Under the pieces are notes generated by a model. It saw only the letters and a list, made by a program, of their open reading frames with translations. It was not told the DNA's origin and searched no databases. DNA of 55,716 nt, from NCBI GenBank assembly GCA_017460915.1, contig JAFUAA010000014.1:1-55716 (forward strand), read 5' to 3'. Source of the stretch: Bacteroidales bacterium (GTDB lineage Bacteria > Bacteroidota > Bacteroidia > Bacteroidales > F082). The position numbers were made by a program, and so were the translations under genes. This document shows positions 52,281-55,716 of this stretch, piece by piece. Positions within the stretch are counted from its first letter, which is position 1. The number at the start of each line of letters is the position of its first letter.

Positions 52281-54416
52281 ATGAAGGAATTCCAGACAAA
52301 AGACATCCGCAATGTTGCCCTCATCGGCGCAGCAAAGTCGGGTAAGACCACGCTTGCCGAAAACATGCTTTTCGAAGGCAAGCTCATCAACAGAAAAGGT
52401 AGCACCGATGAAAAGAACACCGTGTCTGACTACCGCCAAATCGAAATGGATCGCCAGATTTCGGTGAACGCCTCCATGATGTATACGCTTTACAACGACA
52501 AGAAAATCAACATCTTGGACACCCCTGGTTTCAGCGACTTCTCGGGCGACATCGTCAGCTGCCTCTATGCCGCCGACATGGCCGTTTGCACCGTCAACGC
52601 CCAATCGGGTGTTGAAGCCACCACCGAAAACGCCTGGCGCCATGCCGCCAACACGAACAAACCCGTCGTGTTCTTCATGAACCAACTCGACCACAGCAAC
52701 GCCAACTTCGACAACACCGTCCGCGAGCTGAAAGAATACTTCGGCGACAAGGTTACGCCTATCCAATATCCCGTCAACGCCGGTGAAGACTTCAACGCCG
52801 TCATCGACCTCATCATGATGAAGATGCTCGTCTTCAAGAACGGCAACGGAGCCCCCGAAATCCAGGACATCCCCGCTGCCGAAATGGCCAAGGCCGAAGA
52901 GCTACACAACAACCTCATCGAGCACGCCGCCGAAGGCGAAGAAGCCCTGATGGAGAAGTTCTTCGAAGAGATGACCCTGAGCGAGGAAGACATGGAACGC
53001 GGTATCCACCTGGGTATCGTCAACCGTGAGATGTTCCCCGTCCTCTGTGGCGCTGCCAAGCGCGGCGTGGGCGTCACCCGTCTGATGGAATTCATCATTA
53101 ACGCCTGCCAGTCGCCCGCCGACATGCCTGCCATCAAGGCCAACAACGGACAAGAGTTCCACAACAGCAACGACGACCCGACCGCCATGTTCATCTTCAA
53201 GGTGACCACCGAGCAAAACCTCGGCGATGTGGCTTGGATGCGCATCTACGGCGGCACCGTCAGCAAGAGCCAAGACCTCGTCAACCCACGCACGGGCAAC
53301 AAGGAACGCCTCTCGCAACTGCTCGTCTTCCGTGGCAAGAACCGCGAAGAAGTCGAAAAAGTCAACGCTGGCGACATCATCTGCACCATCAAGTTGAAGG
53401 ACGGCCGCATCGGCGACACCTTGGCCGACGCCAAGGCTGCCGAAGCCATCTTCCCCGAAATCCCGTTCCCAACGCCAGTGTTCTCCATCGCCGTCAAGGC
53501 CGTCAACTCACAGGAAGACGAAAAGCTGGGCACCATCCTCAACGATATGCACAAGACCGACCCGACCGTCATCAGCGGCATGTCGCGCGAGCTGCGCCAG
53601 AACATCCTGCAATGCCAAGGCGAATACCACTTCAACACCCTGAAATGGTACTTCGACAACGTCCATAAGATTGCCATCGAGACCATGTCGCCCAAGATCC
53701 CGTATCGCGAAACCATCACCAAGAGCGCCAGCGCCAGCTATCGCCACAAGAAACAGTCCGGTGGTAGCGGTCAGTTTGGTGAGGTGCACATGCAACTGGC
53801 TCCTTACTTCGAGGGTTACACCGACCCGAGCGAACTGCAAGTGCGCGACAAGCAGGAGTACGAACTGCCTTGGGGCGGCAAGCTCATCTTCGCCAACTGT
53901 GTCGTCGGTGGCGCCATCGATGCCCGCTTCATGCCCGCCATACTGAAGGGCGTCAACGAGCGTCTGGAGCAAGGCCCGCTGACGGGTAGCTACGCCCGCG
54001 ACATCATCGTCTACATCTACGACGGTAAGATGCACCCGGTCGACTCCAACGAAATGGCCTTTAAGATTGCCGGTCGTATGGCCTTCAGCGCCGCCTTTAA
54101 GAACGCTGGCCCGAAGATCATGGAGCCTATCTACGACCTCGACGTGCGCATGCCCGCCGACCTGATGGGTGCCGTGATGACCGACCTGCAAGGCCGCCGC
54201 GCCATCGTGATGGGTATGGACAGCGACCACAACTACCAGACCATCCACGCCAAGGTGCCGTTGGCCGAGATGGACCGTTACTCCACCTCGCTGAGCTCGC
54301 TCACCTCGGGCCGTGGCACCTTCACGATGAAGTATGCTGAATACCAGCAAGTACCCACCGACGTGCAGAACCGCCTCCTCAAGGAGTACGAAGAGAGCCA
54401 GAAGGAAGAAGAATAA
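52281..54416 (+). CDS. EF-G paralog (EF-G2-like) with altered GTPase motifs
   Basis: A 711-residue protein with all EF-G domains: G domain (GAAKSGKTTL at 16-25), domains II-III, domain IV (HKKQSGGSGQFGEVHMQL) and V (PADLMGAVMTDLQGRRAIV). In normal EF-G the G2/G3/G4 motifs read DTPGHVDF and NKMD; here they are DTPGFSDF (F84 for the catalytic His) and NQLD (134-137). Bacteroides EF-G2, an EF-G form reported to support translocation without GTP hydrolysis and to matter in gut colonisation, shows the same type of change. This protein likely belongs to that group. Single-gene unit with own promoter and terminator. Confidence 0.88.
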   Translation: MKEFQTKDIRNVALIGAAKSGKTTLAENMLFEGKLINRKGSTDEKNTVSDYRQIEMDRQISVNASMMYTLYNDKKINILDTPGFSDFSGDIVSCLYAADMAVCTVNAQSGVEATTENAWRHAANTNKPVVFFMNQLDHSNANFDNTVRELKEYFGDKVTPIQYPVNAGEDFNAVIDLIMMKMLVFKNGNGAPEIQDIPAAEMAKAEELHNNLIEHAAEGEEALMEKFFEEMTLSEEDMERGIHLGIVNREMFPVLCGAAKRGVGVTRLMEFIINACQSPADMPAIKANNGQEFHNSNDDPTAMFIFKVTTEQNLGDVAWMRIYGGTVSKSQDLVNPRTGNKERLSQLLVFRGKNREEVEKVNAGDIICTIKLKDGRIGDTLADAKAAEAIFPEIPFPTPVFSIAVKAVNSQEDEKLGTILNDMHKTDPTVISGMSRELRQNILQCQGEYHFNTLKWYFDNVHKIAIETMSPKIPYRETITKSASASYRHKKQSGGSGQFGEVHMQLAPYFEGYTDPSELQVRDKQEYELPWGGKLIFANCVVGGAIDARFMPAILKGVNERLEQGPLTGSYARDIIVYIYDGKMHPVDSNEMAFKIAGRMAFSAAFKNAGPKIMEPIYDLDVRMPADLMGAVMTDLQGRRAIVMGMDSDHNYQTIHAKVPLAEMDRYSTSLSSLTSGRGTFTMKYAEYQQVPTDVQNRLLKEYEESQKEEE

Positions 54417-54450
54417 AGAGAAAGAATTTTTTCATAAGTATTGCATTTTT

Positions 54451-54484
54451 CCCCGCCGCAAGTTTTTTTGTGGCGGGGTTTTTT
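54451..54484 (+). terminator. Intrinsic terminator of the EF-G paralog gene
   Basis: CCCCGCCGCAA-gttttttt-GTGGCGGGG followed by T6. The T run also lies just upstream of the next promoter. Confidence 0.9.
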
Positions 54485-54487
54485 GTT

Positions 54488-54495
54488 TATCTTTG
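54488..54495 (+). promoter_or_regulatory. -7 box close to the TPR regulator start
   Basis: TATCTTTG, ending five bases before ATG 54501, again implying a leaderless mRNA. Confidence 0.6.
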
Positions 54496-54500
54496 CAGGC

Positions 54501-55716
54501 ATGAAAACACGGCTTTTCCTATTCATCCTAACGCTAATGTTGGCCTTGTCGGCCTGCCACACGCCCACCAGCGAGGCGCGCCGCATGGTGCGCCGTGCCG
54601 AGCAGCTGGCCGACACCCTGACCGACAGCACCGTGCGCCTGATTGACAGCGTGTTGCATATGCCTGCGAGCTTCAAAGAAAGCGAGCGCATGGACATGGC
54701 CCTGCTGCAAGCCGAGGCCCTGTTGGGCGACCGTGGGCAGGAACTCTCGCCCGTGATGGACGACGACTTCTTCGACGACCGCCCCAACCTCAGCACCAGC
54801 CCCGAGCTGGAGCGTGCCGCCGACTATTACGCCGGGGAAAAAGAGTATGCCAAGGCCGCCCACGCCGCGCTCTACAGCGGCTTCGTGCAGCAACACTACG
54901 ACGAAAAGGAAGCCGCCATGCAGTCGTTCAAGGAGGCGGAACTATATGGAAAGATGGTGGAGACAGCCTTACCGTGGCGTTGGCGGATTATTGGATGGGG
55001 AAGATGTTGTTAGATGACAGAATGGAACAAGATGCATTGTCTTTACTTCAAACAGCTCTGCCCAATTTTGGCAACAACCTTTTAGACAGGGCTTTAACGC
55101 AAAACATAATGAGTATTTGTCATATGTTGCAAGGAGATTTCTACAACGCCGATATCTGTTTGAAACAGAGTTTGTTGGATGAGACAGACAGCCATTCCAA
55201 TTCTGACAAGGTGCATCACAGAATATGTAACAACTACGCAGTACTTTGTCGCCTGCAAGGGAAATATGACGAATCAAAAGCATACCTTAGGCAAATGGCA
55301 GGCCATTCCAACCTTGACGAAACCGAGATGTTTTTGTATCATCTCAATATGGCGAAAACGTTCATTGCAGAAAATGAGATGGATTCCGCCACACTGTATC
55401 TACGACAAGTCGAGGCATTGTTGCCCGACATGAAAATAAAGAGGGAGTCGCAAATTTCAGCATGCGGTTCCTTGTCTCAATTCGCCGAATGGCAAGGGGA
55501 TATCCAGAAGGCATTACGATTTAAGGCTCTGATGGAAGAACTCATGTCCAAAGGTGTTGGTCCAAAGTCAAGAGCAAAGCATCTACCGCATCCAAAGGCA
55601 ATTCGATTACGAGAGCCTGCAAAATGCAATGACCCAGAAAATCATTTCTAGGCATCGCATAATAATAATAATCAGCGCATTGCTATTAGCGGCATCTATC
55701 GTTATTATAGCTTTGC
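54501..55716 (+). pseudogene. TPR lipoprotein/regulator gene with two frameshifts (runs off window)
   Basis: From ATG 54501 a lipoprotein signal (MKTRLFLFILTLMLALSAC) and TPR-type sequence run to about 54957. One base is missing near there: frame 1 goes to WRWRIIGWGRCC and stops at 55013, whereas the next frame gives SLTVALADYWMGKMLLDD and more TPR sequence. A second shift (one extra G in AAAGGTG near 55555) sends the frame to a stop at 55651; without it the protein continues VLVQSQEQSIYRIQRQFDYE and a hydrophobic segment (IIIIISALLLAASIVIIAL) to the window end. The design, TPRs then a membrane helix, is that of Bacteroidales TPR signalling proteins, same family as 2845-3665. Frameshifts may be real or sequence errors. 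Confidence 0.75.

Overview
The window looks like a chromosomal piece of an uncultured Bacteroidales bacterium. The basis is: (i) promoters of the Bacteroidetes type, with a -7 box TAnnTTTG seen repeatedly just upstream of genes and almost no Shine-Dalgarno sequences; (ii) gene families typical of the group (SusC/RagA-style TonB-dependent receptor with a carboxypeptidase-like regulatory domain, BlaR1-TonB fusion, DUF4175, DUF4292, an EF-G paralog, TPR lipoproteins); (iii) conserved Bacteroidales gene orders (DUF4175-ybeY-mnmG; dut-TPR-DUF4292-EnvC). No rRNA, CRISPR array or prophage is visible. All family assignments are by reading, not by database search.

Layout. 1-3.7 kb is a decayed zone: the 3' end of an insertion sequence, an RHS-repeat gene broken by several frameshifts and a nonsense codon, and a broken TPR lipoprotein gene full of short palindromic repeats. 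3.7-8.8 kb holds a Sel1-repeat lipoprotein, a YafQ-type toxin/antitoxin pair, a TonB-dependent receptor with a small HYC/CC-motif protein upstream, and a nitroreductase. 8.8-15.4 kb has two AAA/DUF4143-type ATPases around a BlaI/BlaR1-TonB/LRR cluster and tRNA-Thr. 15.4-27.1 kb is housekeeping: DUF4175 protein, ybeY, mnmG (flanked by two parS-like sites), a methyltransferase, a NtrY-like histidine kinase, a HicBA pair with a stop codon inside hicA, and a polysaccharide flippase. 27.2-34.2 kb has a third ATPase, a set of secreted lipoproteins including a HExxH metalloprotease divergent from a LuxR-type regulator, and a fourth, frameshifted ATPase. 34.3-39.1 kb is dut, TPR, DUF4292, EnvC-like, small lipoprotein, SprT-like. 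39.2-50.8 kb is a GDP-fucose/exopolysaccharide region (gmd, fcl, nucleotidyltransferase/GHMP-kinase-like fusion, fucose permease, mutarotase, CapD-like dehydratase, mannose-1-P guanylyltransferase, glycosyltransferase, acetyltransferase-like protein, sugar transferase), interrupted between gmd and fcl by a GxxExxY gene framed by two palindromic repeats. 50.9-55.7 kb has tRNA-Asn, a PfkB kinase, an EF-G paralog lacking the catalytic histidine, and the start of a frameshifted TPR regulator that runs off the end.

Most unusual observations. All four AAA/DUF4143-type ATPase genes carry, over or next to their promoter, 2-3 direct repeats at a fixed 32-33 bp period; each array has its own sequence but the geometry is shared. 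I know of no description of this and regard it as the best candidate for an undescribed regulatory or self-recognition system. Second is the GxxExxY gene between two composite palindromes. Third are the parS-like sites either side of mnmG. Several frame disruptions lie in short homopolymers, so assembly error must be excluded before decay or phase variation is claimed.
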